Source: Kordiimonadaceae bacterium (GTDB lineage Bacteria > Pseudomonadota > Alphaproteobacteria > Sphingomonadales > Kordiimonadaceae). Taken from it: a DNA stretch of 9,094 nucleotides. A model generated the notes under the pieces. It was not told the DNA's origin. It made no database searches and saw only the letters and a list, made by a program, of their open reading frames with translations. The position numbers and the translations under genes are program-made. The DNA lies in the NCBI GenBank assembly GCA_016763495.1, contig JAESTR010000054.1:1-9094 (forward strand), given 5' to 3'. Below, one piece after another: positions 1-7,000 of the stretch. Every line of letters starts with the position of its first letter. The first letter of the stretch is position 1.

Positions 1-1462
1 CCAGCTGAGCTATAAGCTGGCGGCTATGGTCTTTGAGGGTACGAAATTCATCAAGTGCGCTATTATACGCTGCAGCTACAAAGTTGCCGTCACGGATGAT
101 AAGCGGTGGCTCCTCGACTATGGCTTTGGTTAGCTCTTGGATGAGCTCATTATGGTTGCCAAGGTCTTCGTGTGCATCAACGATCATCATCGGCACCTCG
201 TCAAGCACGCCTTCAGGGCCTGCGAGCAAGCGCTGTGCAACCGCAGCGGCTTTCAGGCCTTCCCGTATCGCGCTCAAGTCTCTAGGGCCACCGCGATCGA
301 GGGATAAGCGGCCCAAGGCGCGCTCCATATCAGGGGTGGCTTTTAAAGTGTCCCGTATGTCGGCACGCAGGGCTGGGCGCACATGCATATACTCTACGCA
401 ATCAAGGCGCTCATTAATGCGCACGGGGTCAGTTAGGGGTGCAAAAAGTCGTTTAGACAACAACCTTGCACCCGCACCGGTTACGGTTCTGTCTATGGTC
501 GAGAGCAAGCTGCCGTTGGTTTCGCCGGTTTGTGTCCTCACCAGCTCTAGGCTGCGGCGAGTGGCGGCATCAATCATCATCGTGCCGTCTGACGATAGTC
601 TGCGCGGTGGGTAAAGCCGCGGCAAGTTTCCTTTTTGCGTATCTTCTAAATAGTCAACAAGTGCACCAGCCGCGGCAAGGTCAGCGCGACTGAAAGCCGC
701 GAAACCGTCTAGCGTGGAAACATCAAACATTTCTTGTAGGCGGCGCATACCGTAAGCGCTATCGAATCTATGGTCTTCCATTGGACTGATACGGCTGCGC
801 CAATCAAATAAACCTGCAGACAATTTGTCATCTTTAAGAAAGTCGTTTGGAACAAGTAATTCACCGGGTTGTAGGCGTGCCAAGTCAGCATCAAGCCGTC
901 CTACTTTTGTGGGTAATATGAAAAATTCCCCAGTGGACATTTCGGCGACGGCTAGTGATAAGTCCTTTTGCGCGCGTCCCAAGGCAACCAAATAGTTATG
1001 GGACCTTGGGTTTAGCAAGTTGTCTTCAGTGATAGTCCCCGGGGTAACAAGACGGACAACTTCGCGCCGGACTACAGACTTTGGTCCTCGTTTTTTTGCG
1101 TCTGCCGGTTTTTCAGTTTGTTCACAAACCGCGACTTTGAAGGACTTTTTGATAAGGCGAGATAGGTATATTTCTGACGCATGTACGGGCACGCCAGCCA
1201 TAGGGATATCTGCGCCCTTCAATTTGCCGCGTTTTGTTAGGGTTATATCAAGCGCAGCTGATGCTTTTTCCGCATCTTCAAAGAATAACTCATAAAAATC
1301 CCCCATGCGGTAAAATAAAAGACAATCTGCATAGTCAGCTTTTATGTTAAGATATTGTGCCATCATAGGGGTGGCATCAGGGTCAAGCGCAGCTTCTGCC
1401 CATTTATTTTTTGGCTTGTCGCTCGCTTGTTCTTTTGTATTTAAGGCTGCACTCGATGACAT
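1..1462 (-). CDS. mutS: DNA mismatch repair protein MutS (partial, C-terminal part beyond left edge)
   Basis: MutS binds base mismatches and small loops in newly replicated DNA and recruits MutL by an ATP-driven clamp. The frame is open from an ATG at 1460-1462 to the left edge, giving 487 codons of a protein usually 850-900 residues long. The N-terminus has the family signature TPMMAQYL (residues 31-38), then [12 protein letters not shown] with the mismatch-probing Phe-X-Glu motif at F56-Y57-E58. Later come [18 protein letters not shown] and AEMSTGEF of the connector domain, then the lever/core domain, ending near [17 protein letters not shown]. The ATPase domain with Walker motifs lies outside the window. 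The frame is continuous at every point I translated. The start is supported by its position about 30 residues before TPMM; the ribosome site (AGGG about 10 bases upstream) is weak. It diverges from maeB. A possible -10 (GATAAT, complement of 1498-1503) lacks a good -35. Confidence 0.97.
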   Translation of the reverse strand, partial: MSSSAALNTKEQASDKPKNKWAEAALDPDATPMMAQYLNIKADYADCLLFYRMGDFYELFFEDAEKASAALDITLTKRGKLKGADIPMAGVPVHASEIYLSRLIKKSFKVAVCEQTEKPADAKKRGPKSVVRREVVRLVTPGTITEDNLLNPRSHNYLVALGRAQKDLSLAVAEMSTGEFFILPTKVGRLDADLARLQPGELLVPNDFLKDDKLSAGLFDWRSRISPMEDHRFDSAYGMRRLQEMFDVSTLDGFAAFSRADLAAAGALVDYLEDTQKGNLPRLYPPRRLSSDGTMMIDAATRRSLELVRTQTGETNGSLLSTIDRTVTGAGARLLSKRLFAPLTDPVRINERLDCVEYMHVRPALRADIRDTLKATPDMERALGRLSLDRGGPRDLSAIREGLKAAAVAQRLLAGPEGVLDEVPMMIVDAHEDLGNHNELIQELTKAIVEEPPLIIRDGNFVAAAYNSALDEFRTLKDHSRQLIAQL

Positions 1463-1593
1463 ACTTTTAAAAACCCTGAATAAAGTCGTTTGTTTCAATT
1501 ATCACTGGCTTTATGCCACATATTGCGACATTAATACTCCGCTTTTAAAACATTATTTGTTTCACTGCTACAATAAGAACAGAGGGTCCCCCC
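1463..1593. promoter_or_regulatory. mutS-maeB divergent promoter region
   Basis: This 131-bp AT-rich spacer must hold the starts for both mutS (left) and maeB (right). For maeB a plausible sigma-70-type pair is TTGCGA at 1523-1528 and TAAAAC at 1546-1551, 17 bases apart, each matching consensus at 4 of 6 positions. An alternative -10, TACAAT at 1569-1574, would put the transcript start almost on the ribosome site. The palindrome TTTTAAAA occurs twice, at 1465-1472 and 1543-1550, both times preceded by C. No operator for a known regulator was recognised. Promoter positions are inferred by eye only. Confidence 0.4.
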
Positions 1594-3897
1594 ATGCCGA
1601 TGAAACCATCCAAATTTACGGATGCAGAAGCCCTGCGATTTCACTCCGCTGGTAAACCAGGTAAACTGGAAATTGCTCCTACAAAACCAATGGCAACGCA
1701 GCGTGATTTATCGCTGGCATACAGCCTAGGCGTCGCAGTGCCAGTACTGGCTATCGCCAAAGATCCTGATACTGCATATGACTATACAACTAAAGGCAAT
1801 ATGGTTGCTGTAATTTCTAACGGTACTGCCATTCTAGGGCTTGGAAATCTGGGGGCCCAAGCTTCCAAGCCTGTTATGGAAGGTAAAGCTGTTCTTTTTA
1901 AACGTTTTGCTGATGTGGATTCCATTGATCTGGAAGTAGACAGCGAAGACATTGATGAGTTCGTCAATTGTGTGAAGCTGCTTGGCCCAAGTTTTGGGGG
2001 CATCAACCTAGAGGATATCGGTGCGCCTGCTTGCTTTATTATTGAGCAGCGCTTGCGCGAGTTGATGGATATCCCGGTTTTCCACGATGATCAACACGGC
2101 ACGGCAATCATTACTGCAGCTGGCTTCATTAATGCACTGGATATCACTGGCCGCACCATGAAGGACGTGAAAATTGTGGCAGTTGGTGCTGGCGCTGCAT
2201 GTATTGCATGTGTCGAACTGATTAAAGCCATGGGTGTGCCACATGAAAATGTAATCATGGTTGACCGTACCGGCGTTCTTTATGCTGGCAGGCAAGAAGG
2301 CATGAACCAGTGGAAATCTGCGCATGCTATTGAAACGGACCACCGCACGTTGGATGAAGCCATGATCGGCGCTGATGTTGTTCTCGGCCTTGCGGGTCAG
2401 GGCGCTATCACTCAGGATATGGTGAAGTCCATGGCGGATAAGCCAATTATTTTTGCGATGGCAAATCCTGATCCTGAGATTACGCCTGAAGATGTATATG
2501 AAGTGCGCAGTGATGCGATTGTAGCCACGGGTCGGTCTGATTATCCGAACCAAGTGAATAATGTGCTCGGCTTCCCGTATATTTTTCGGGGTGCGCTTGA
2601 TGTTCGCGCGCGTACCATTAATGAAGAAATGAAAGTGGCCTGCGCGATTGCCCTTGCGGAGCTTGCTCGGGAAGATGTGCCTGATGAAGTTGCGGCGGCC
2701 TACGGCGGCGAGCAACCTCATTACGGACCCGATTATATTATTCCTGCACCGTTTGACCCACGCCTGATTTGCCGTTTGCCTGTGGCAGTGGCTAAGGCTG
2801 CGATGGAAACGGGTGTTGCCCGCAAGCCTATTGCTGACATGGCGGCGTATGAGCTTGAGCTTGCTGCCCGGCTTGATCCAACGGCAAGCATGCTTTCCGG
2901 TATGTTTGAAGAGCTGAAGAAAAAACCACAGCGGGTTGTTTTTGCTGAAGCGGAAGAAGAAAAAGTGCTTCGCGCTGCTATTGGTTTTAAGGCTGCTGGG
3001 TACGGTATACCAATACTTGTGGGCTATGAAGCGCCGATTCGCGAAAAAATGCGCGAACTTGGGGCTGATATAAACGAGTTTGAAATCAGAAATGCGTCCA
3101 ATACCAAGCGTGTTGGTGACTATGTAGACTATGTTTACGAGCGTTTGAACCGCCGCGGTTTCTTGCTGCGGGATATTAAGCGCATGGTGAAGCGGGACAG
3201 AAATGTGTTCGCGGCCTGCATGGTGGCAACGGGTGACGCAGACGCAATGGTGACAGGTGTTACACGCCATTATTGGCGAGCACTTACCCATGTGCGGCGT
3301 GTGCTTGACCCAATGCCTAAACAGCGTCCTTTTGGCCTTTCCATGATTGTAACCCGTGGTCGCACTGTGTTTTTGGCAGATACAACAGTGAATGAGCGCC
3401 CTTCAGCCAAGGAATTGGCTGATATAGCGGAGAATGCTGCGCGTTTTGTAAAGCGTCTTGGCCATGAACCTCGGGTTGCGTTTTTGTCGTTCTCAAACTT
3501 TGGTAACCCGACATCAGATAAAACCAAACACATCAGAGAGGCGGTTGCCCTTCTTGATGAGCGTGAGGTAGATTTTGAATATGACGGTGAAATGCAGGCA
3601 GATGTGGCTCTGAATAAAGATTTGATGGAATTATATCCTTTCATGCGTCTTTCGGGTCCAGCGAATATCTTGATTATGCCTGCGCTGCATTCTGCTAATA
3701 TTGCCTACAAGCTTCTTGCTGAACTAGGGGATGGCCGTGTTGTTGGGCCCATGCTTTTGGGCATGGAAAAATCAGTACAGATTGCCCGCATGACATCAAC
3801 AGTGTCTGACTTGGTAACGGTTGCAGGTCTTGCAGCCAGCAATGCGATCGCTATTGCGCAAGACGAGAAAAAACAGAAAGCTGATAAGTCTAAGTAA
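1594..3897 (+). CDS. maeB: NADP-dependent malic enzyme with C-terminal phosphotransacetylase-like domain
   Basis: The protein decarboxylates malate to pyruvate with reduction of NADP (NADP preference is inferred from the fused MaeB architecture), linking the TCA cycle to pyruvate and NADPH supply in the cytoplasm. It has 767 residues, normal for the family. The malic domain (about 10-160) has APTKPMATQRDLSLAYS with catalytic Tyr43, Lys98 in MEGKAVLFK as probable general base, and metal ligands in NLEDIGAP (E140, D141) and FHDDQHGTA (D166). The Rossmann domain (about 160-430) has VAVGAGAA. The rest (about 430-767) is a phosphotransacetylase-like domain, which in E. coli MaeB is regulatory and senses acetyl-CoA. 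The start ATG has AGAGGG at 1581-1586, 7 bases upstream; a second ATG at 1600 is less well spaced. Oddity: residue 45 is Leu where AYSPGVA normally has Pro, and residue 51 is Val where Cys is common. It ends at a strong hairpin terminator shared with the opposing gene. Confidence 0.96.
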   Translation: MPMKPSKFTDAEALRFHSAGKPGKLEIAPTKPMATQRDLSLAYSLGVAVPVLAIAKDPDTAYDYTTKGNMVAVISNGTAILGLGNLGAQASKPVMEGKAVLFKRFADVDSIDLEVDSEDIDEFVNCVKLLGPSFGGINLEDIGAPACFIIEQRLRELMDIPVFHDDQHGTAIITAAGFINALDITGRTMKDVKIVAVGAGAACIACVELIKAMGVPHENVIMVDRTGVLYAGRQEGMNQWKSAHAIETDHRTLDEAMIGADVVLGLAGQGAITQDMVKSMADKPIIFAMANPDPEITPEDVYEVRSDAIVATGRSDYPNQVNNVLGFPYIFRGALDVRARTINEEMKVACAIALAELAREDVPDEVAAAYGGEQPHYGPDYIIPAPFDPRLICRLPVAVAKAAMETGVARKPIADMAAYELELAARLDPTASMLSGMFEELKKKPQRVVFAEAEEEKVLRAAIGFKAAGYGIPILVGYEAPIREKMRELGADINEFEIRNASNTKRVGDYVDYVYERLNRRGFLLRDIKRMVKRDRNVFAACMVATGDADAMVTGVTRHYWRALTHVRRVLDPMPKQRPFGLSMIVTRGRTVFLADTTVNERPSAKELADIAENAARFVKRLGHEPRVAFLSFSNFGNPTSDKTKHIREAVALLDEREVDFEYDGEMQADVALNKDLMELYPFMRLSGPANILIMPALHSANIAYKLLAELGDGRVVGPMLLGMEKSVQIARMTSTVSDLVTVAGLAASNAIAIAQDEKKQKADKSK

Positions 3898-3923
3898 TTG
3901 GCTTATTTCTGAGATCTAAATGT

Positions 3924-3960
3924 AAAAAGGGCTGCGATTTTCGCGGCCCTTTTATTTTTA
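3924..3960. terminator. Bidirectional Rho-independent terminator between maeB and the LuxO-like regulator
   Basis: GGGCTGCG (3929-3936) pairs with CGCGGCCC (3942-3949) around the loop ATTTT, with one T-G wobble. The stem is flanked by AAAAA on the left and TTTTATTTTTA on the right, so it has a U-tract when read from either strand. It lies 26 bp after the maeB stop and about 40 bp beyond the end of the opposing gene, so one structure probably ends both transcripts. Confidence 0.9.
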
Positions 3961-3998
3961 GGTGAGTGAATTCGGGAAGCGTATAAATGTGAACGGCT

Positions 3999-5414
3999 TT
4001 AGGTACCGGCCCAGTCTTTAATTTTTCGGTACAATGTAGATGGATCCACTTCTAGCCTTTTGGCCGCTTTCCTGACTTTGCCATCCGATAACGCGATCGC
4101 GCGCTCAATGAGGCGGCGCTCTGACGTTTCAAGCGGTTCGATCAGATTGCGGTGTTCGTCCAATGCATCTTCATGCACTGAAAAACTGGGGCTTGGCGCA
4201 TTCATATAAGTGTCTGTTTCTTGTTTGGTGAGCATTCGCATAGGCCCCATCAGGCGTGCGAGCATGGGGCCCGTTAAAATTGGCCCGTTGTTTAATACGA
4301 TGGTGCTTTGTATGACATTGCCGAGTTCGCGTACATTGCCCGGCCAGCTATGGTCTAGCAGGCGTGCTTTGGCATCTGCTGAGATTTCTGTGAAGCTTTT
4401 GCCTTCTTCTTTTGAATATAGTTTCGGGAGATGCTCGGCGATTTCTATGACATCCTGCCCGCGATCTTTAAGAGGCGGCAGGTGAATAGGGATAACATGC
4501 AAGCGGTAATATAGGTCTTCTCGCAAGCGACCTGCGCTTACCTCTTCTGCGGCGATACGGTTGGTCGCACACACAAAGCGTACATTCACAGAAACAGGAA
4601 TGTTGCTGCCTACAGGTACCACTTGCCCTGTTTGGATGAAGCGTAAAAGCTTTGCCTGCAGGTCTATGGGCATTTCGCAGATTTCATCAAGAAACAGTGT
4701 GCCGCCATCAGCGCTAACAGCGGCGCCGGCACGGTCTGCAATCGCGCCAGTGAAAGCGCCTTTTTTGTGGCCAAATATCTCACTTTCGATGAGGTTTTCC
4801 GGGATGGCAGCACAGTTGAGTGCAACGAATTTTTTACTTTTACGAGGTCCCATATGGTGCACAGCTTCCGCGCACAGTTCTTTACCCGTGCCTGATGGCC
4901 CCATAATGAATACACTGGCTTTTGAAGGTGCGCAGTCTGCTATCATACTGTAGACGGCCTGCATCGCGGGGCTTTTGCCAATAAAACGATCAAAGCGTTT
5001 TACTTTTTGTTCTTCAAATTGCTCAACTAAGTTGGCGAGGCGGTGCATCTCAATAGCGTTTTTAACCGTTGTAATAATGCGTTCAGCAGAGAAGGGCTTG
5101 AGCAGAAAGTCAGCGGCGCCCTCCCGCATGGCTGCAACAGCTGTGGACACAGACCCATTGGCCGTAATGACTATGACACGGGCATCATAGTCATTGGCGT
5201 TGATAAATTTTAGAATATCAAGCCCGTCCATGTCCGGTAAACCCAAGTCTAATAATATGACAGTTGGGTTGTTTGTGCGGATTGCTTCAATGGCGTCATT
5301 GCCGTTTTCGGCGATGACAGTTGGTAGATTAAACTCCTGCAGATATGCGCGGTAAGTTAGAGCGAGAGGCTGGGTGTCTTCTACTATCAGTATATTTGCG
5401 TTTGAGTGTACCAC
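3999..5414 (-). CDS. Sigma-54-dependent response regulator, LuxO/NtrC family
   Basis: This is a two-component activator that, when phosphorylated, drives open-complex formation by sigma-54 RNA polymerase. The order over 471 residues is: receiver domain (about 7-120) with acidic pair E12-D13, phospho-acceptor D56, T84 and K106; AAA+ domain (about 145-375) with Walker A GPSGTGKE (172-179), the sigma-54 contact loop GAFTGA (219-224), Walker B LFLDE (240-244) and REDLYYRL; and a C-terminal Fis-type helix-turn-helix (about 430-471) with KAAKRLEVDPSTLYRKIKDW. The receiver start (VEDT...YRAYL) resembles Vibrio LuxO more than NtrC, but I cannot prove orthology, so no symbol is given. All key residues are present. 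The GTG at 5414 is the first start available, since an in-frame TAA lies three codons upstream; its ribosome site (AAAGG 13 bases away) is poorly placed. No histidine kinase is visible, so it is an orphan here. Confidence 0.93.
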   Translation of the reverse strand: MVHSNANILIVEDTQPLALTYRAYLQEFNLPTVIAENGNDAIEAIRTNNPTVILLDLGLPDMDGLDILKFINANDYDARVIVITANGSVSTAVAAMREGAADFLLKPFSAERIITTVKNAIEMHRLANLVEQFEEQKVKRFDRFIGKSPAMQAVYSMIADCAPSKASVFIMGPSGTGKELCAEAVHHMGPRKSKKFVALNCAAIPENLIESEIFGHKKGAFTGAIADRAGAAVSADGGTLFLDEICEMPIDLQAKLLRFIQTGQVVPVGSNIPVSVNVRFVCATNRIAAEEVSAGRLREDLYYRLHVIPIHLPPLKDRGQDVIEIAEHLPKLYSKEEGKSFTEISADAKARLLDHSWPGNVRELGNVIQSTIVLNNGPILTGPMLARLMGPMRMLTKQETDTYMNAPSPSFSVHEDALDEHRNLIEPLETSERRLIERAIALSDGKVRKAAKRLEVDPSTLYRKIKDWAGT

Positions 5415-5651
5415 AGTGTGTTATGCGCCTTTGATTATGCCAGCTAATACTATTGGTACTCAAAGCGCACGAGGGAAACAAGAAAATGCTGTTGCAAAAT
5501 GCGATTACACGGGAGTGCGGCAATGCTGGGTGGTTGGGCGTAGTGATGACCATCCCTGCATTTTAGTGAAAATTGGAAGCATTCAGTGACAATTGCTTTA
5601 CACCTGTTTGATATAGTGGCTGTTGTTCCGATAAATTTATCAGGCTTAATG
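5415..5651. promoter_or_regulatory. Divergent intergenic region between the LuxO-like regulator and the PilZ gene
   Basis: This 237-bp spacer is the longest non-coding stretch in the window. The best -10 for the PilZ gene is TATAGT at 5612-5617 (5 of 6), but no good -35 sits upstream. A weak GG-N10-GC sigma-54-like element is at 5455-5468 (GGTACT...GC), matching TGGCAC at 5 of 6 positions but lacking the usual TT before GC. Short open frames across this stretch on both strands have no recognisable protein content. No clear small RNA with its own terminator was found. Confidence 0.35.
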
Positions 5652-6002
5652 ATGTCACACGCGAAGAATAAACCCCCCGAAGCGCCGCAACAAACAAGCA
5701 ATAGTCGCTTGTTTCAACGGCGCTCGGTACTGTGGCCAGCTAAGCTTCTTGTCGGCCGACATACTATTTCTTGCCAAATATGGAACTTATCCTTGGGTGG
5801 TGCGCGTGTGCGCGTTGACCTGCCTATTCGAGACGGCACTGATGTGATTTTGGCTATTCAGGGTCGCGGCGAGCTAAGTGCAACTGTTGTCTGGGTAGAC
5901 GATGAAGCCATGGGGCTTGATTTTAATGTACCTTCCAGCACCATCAAAAAGATGTTCGAAGACCGTTTGCACGTCTTGGGCCTTGACGCGAAGGTCGAAT
6001 AG
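5652..6002 (+). CDS. PilZ-domain protein, putative cyclic-di-GMP receptor
   Basis: PilZ proteins bind cyclic-di-GMP and pass the signal to motility, exopolysaccharide or other outputs; the output here is unknown. The 116-residue protein is essentially one PilZ domain after a short polar N-terminus. R19-x-x-x-R23 (RLFQR) matches the RxxxR motif, and N45-L-S-L-G-G50 matches the (D/N)xSxxG motif 22 residues later, the usual spacing. The C-terminal part VVWVDDEAMGLDF is also typical. No signal peptide or membrane segment is seen, so it is probably cytoplasmic. Start choice: the ATG at 5652 has AGG 7 bases upstream; the adjacent ATG at 5649 is possible, and a GTG at 5586 would add 22 residues without PilZ similarity. 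It diverges from the LuxO-like regulator and lies 29 bp before the DUF1491 gene, with which it may be cotranscribed. Another reading aligns RRSVLW with RRxxxR, leaving Trp for the last Arg and weakening ligand binding. Confidence 0.88.
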   Translation: MSHAKNKPPEAPQQTSNSRLFQRRSVLWPAKLLVGRHTISCQIWNLSLGGARVRVDLPIRDGTDVILAIQGRGELSATVVWVDDEAMGLDFNVPSSTIKKMFEDRLHVLGLDAKVE

Positions 6003-6004
6003 TC

Positions 6005-6025
6005 CTCATACGGGTCATATGAGAA
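6005..6025 (+). other. Small hairpin overlapping the DUF1491 ribosome binding site
   Basis: CTCATA (6005-6010) and TATGAG (6018-6023) are perfect 6-bp inverted arms around a 7-base loop. The right arm contains the GAG of the purine-rich GAGAA (6021-6025) that best serves the GTG start at 6032. The stem is short and AT-rich, so any masking of the site would be modest; it may be chance. Confidence 0.3.
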
Positions 6026-6031
6026 TTGTCC

Positions 6032-6373
6032 GTGATTGCTAGATTAAATACAAGTTTCTGGGTAGAAGCGCATGTCCGCACCTGTTTTGGCGCGGATATG
6101 CCTGCATTTGTAGTTGCTAAAGGTGACGCTGACCGTGGTGGTGTGCTGCTGAAAGTAAACCGGTTTAGAGATGGTATTTGCCTTTATGAACAAGCGCTGG
6201 ATTTTGACGGCAATAAAATGTGGCGGCCTTTAGGGGCATTCAGTGCAGATGCTGAACGGGATGCCGACATGCTACTCTTGAAAAAGCGTCAGTTTGATAG
6301 CGATATATGGCTTATTGAAATCGAAGACCAAAAAGGTGAATACACGCTTGATGCGCCTGTCTCGGAGTTTTAA
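6032..6373 (+). CDS. DUF1491 family protein of unknown function
   Basis: This is a small, probably cytoplasmic protein of 113 residues with no signal peptide or membrane helix. It is recognised by the family pattern: an opening ARLNTSFWVEAHVR, the central AFVVAKGDADRGGVLLKVNR, the segment LYEQALDFDGNKMWRP, and an acidic tail. I associate DUF1491 with Alphaproteobacteria and know no established function. Start choice: the GTG at 6032 has GAGAA 6 bases upstream and gives MIARL, which fits the family's short start; a TTG at 6026 would add two residues but has no spaced ribosome site. It follows the PilZ gene by 29 bp and precedes def by 69 bp, so it may be the last gene of a PilZ-led unit or the first of a def-fmt-truA unit. 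The function is unassigned. Confidence 0.82.
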   Translation: MIARLNTSFWVEAHVRTCFGADMPAFVVAKGDADRGGVLLKVNRFRDGICLYEQALDFDGNKMWRPLGAFSADAERDADMLLLKKRQFDSDIWLIEIEDQKGEYTLDAPVSEF

Positions 6374-6378
6374 AATCC

Positions 6379-6407
6379 TTGACCTAAGCCGTTTGCATAC
6401 ATAGGTA
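6379..6407 (+). promoter_or_regulatory. Possible promoter for def-fmt-truA
   Basis: TTGACC at 6379-6384 matches the -35 consensus at 5 of 6 positions and is preceded by C, as is common in Alphaproteobacteria. A -10 at 17-base spacing would be TAGGTA (6402-6407), which matches the E. coli consensus poorly. It lies in the 69-bp gap after DUF1491, where a def promoter would be expected. Position and activity are inferred. Confidence 0.3.
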
Positions 6408-6433
6408 AGGCGCTCGACGAATAACGTTTGTAT

Positions 6434-6437
6434 GGAG
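6434..6437 (+). promoter_or_regulatory. Ribosome binding site of def
   Basis: GGAG lies 5 bases before the ATG at 6443. This decides for that ATG over the in-frame TTG at 6428, which would place the ribosome site inside the coding region. Confidence 0.75.
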
Positions 6438-6442
6438 CCACC

Positions 6443-6961
6443 ATGGCGAAACTGACTATAATCAATGTCCCTGACCCGTTATTGAAAACGGTGTCTGGCC
6501 CTATGGGGCAGGTAGATGACGCTGTGCGCAAGCTGATGGATGATATGGTTGAAACCATGTATGCAGCGCCAGGTATTGGGCTTGCGGCTATTCAAATTGG
6601 TGTTGCCAAGCGAGTGATTGTTTTGGACATAGAGGGTGATGAAGAGGTTCGTCAGCCACTGTTTTTCGTAAATCCTGAAGTTACGTGGGAATCACCAGAA
6701 TTCAACATTTATAACGAAGGCTGCTTGTCGGTGCCGGACCATTATGCTGAAGTAGAGCGCCCAGCCTCGGTTAAAGTTAAATACTTTGACTATGACGGCA
6801 AACAACAAGAACAAAAGATGGATGGCCTGATGGCTACTTGTATCCAACATGAAATTGACCATCTGGACGGCATTGTATTCCTTGATTATTTGTCGCGGCT
6901 TAAACGCAATATGATCATTAAAAAAGTACAAAAAGCTGATAAAGAAACGGTAGTCCTTTAA
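6443..6961 (+). CDS. def: Peptide deformylase
   Basis: This metalloenzyme removes the formyl group from the N-terminal methionine of nascent proteins at the ribosome. The 172-residue protein, normal for the family, has all three signature motifs: GIGLAAIQIG (44-53), EGCLS (92-96) with metal ligand C94, and QHEIDHLDG (135-143) with ligands H136 and H140 and catalytic E137. It opens with MAKLTIINVPDPLL, typical of type 1 deformylases. It is followed after 39 bp by fmt, the usual partner that adds the formyl group Def removes. Def is normally essential as long as Fmt is active, so its intactness bears on the broken fmt next door: a cell truly lacking Fmt would no longer need it. Confidence 0.98.
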   Translation: MAKLTIINVPDPLLKTVSGPMGQVDDAVRKLMDDMVETMYAAPGIGLAAIQIGVAKRVIVLDIEGDEEVRQPLFFVNPEVTWESPEFNIYNEGCLSVPDHYAEVERPASVKVKYFDYDGKQQEQKMDGLMATCIQHEIDHLDGIVFLDYLSRLKRNMIIKKVQKADKETVVL

Positions 6962-6987
6962 GGCACACCACTTAAATAACCGTAGTT

Positions 6988-6993
6988 AAAGGA
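6988..6993 (+). promoter_or_regulatory. Ribosome binding site of fmt
   Basis: AAAGGA lies 7 bases before the GTG at 7001 and supports that GTG as the fmt start. The protein then opens with [14 protein letters not shown], exactly where Fmt proteins normally begin. Confidence 0.8.
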
Positions 6994-7000
6994 TAAGCGC

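Noticed and set aside
33..614. A 193-codon plus-strand frame, and smaller ones to 1655
   Set aside because: It lies opposite the continuous MutS frame, and the low-complexity Ser/Arg translation has no family features.
2008..3291. A 427-codon open frame on the minus strand inside maeB
   Set aside because: It is antisense to a well-conserved maeB frame and its translation is rich in His, Cys, Asn and Arg with no recognisable domain. It is a composition shadow.
5455..5468. Sigma-54-type promoter (GG-N10-GC) upstream of PilZ
   Set aside because: Only the GG/GC spacing and part of TGGCAC match; the TT before GC is absent and it lies about 180 bp from the start codon. A chance match is likely.
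5586..5651. Upstream GTG start for the PilZ protein
   Set aside because: It would add 22 hydrophobic residues with no PilZ similarity and no good ribosome site. The ATG at 5652 has AGG at proper spacing.
5450..5701. Short open frames on both strands across the regulator-PilZ spacer
   Set aside because: They overlap gene starts on either side, lack ribosome sites and show no protein-like pattern.
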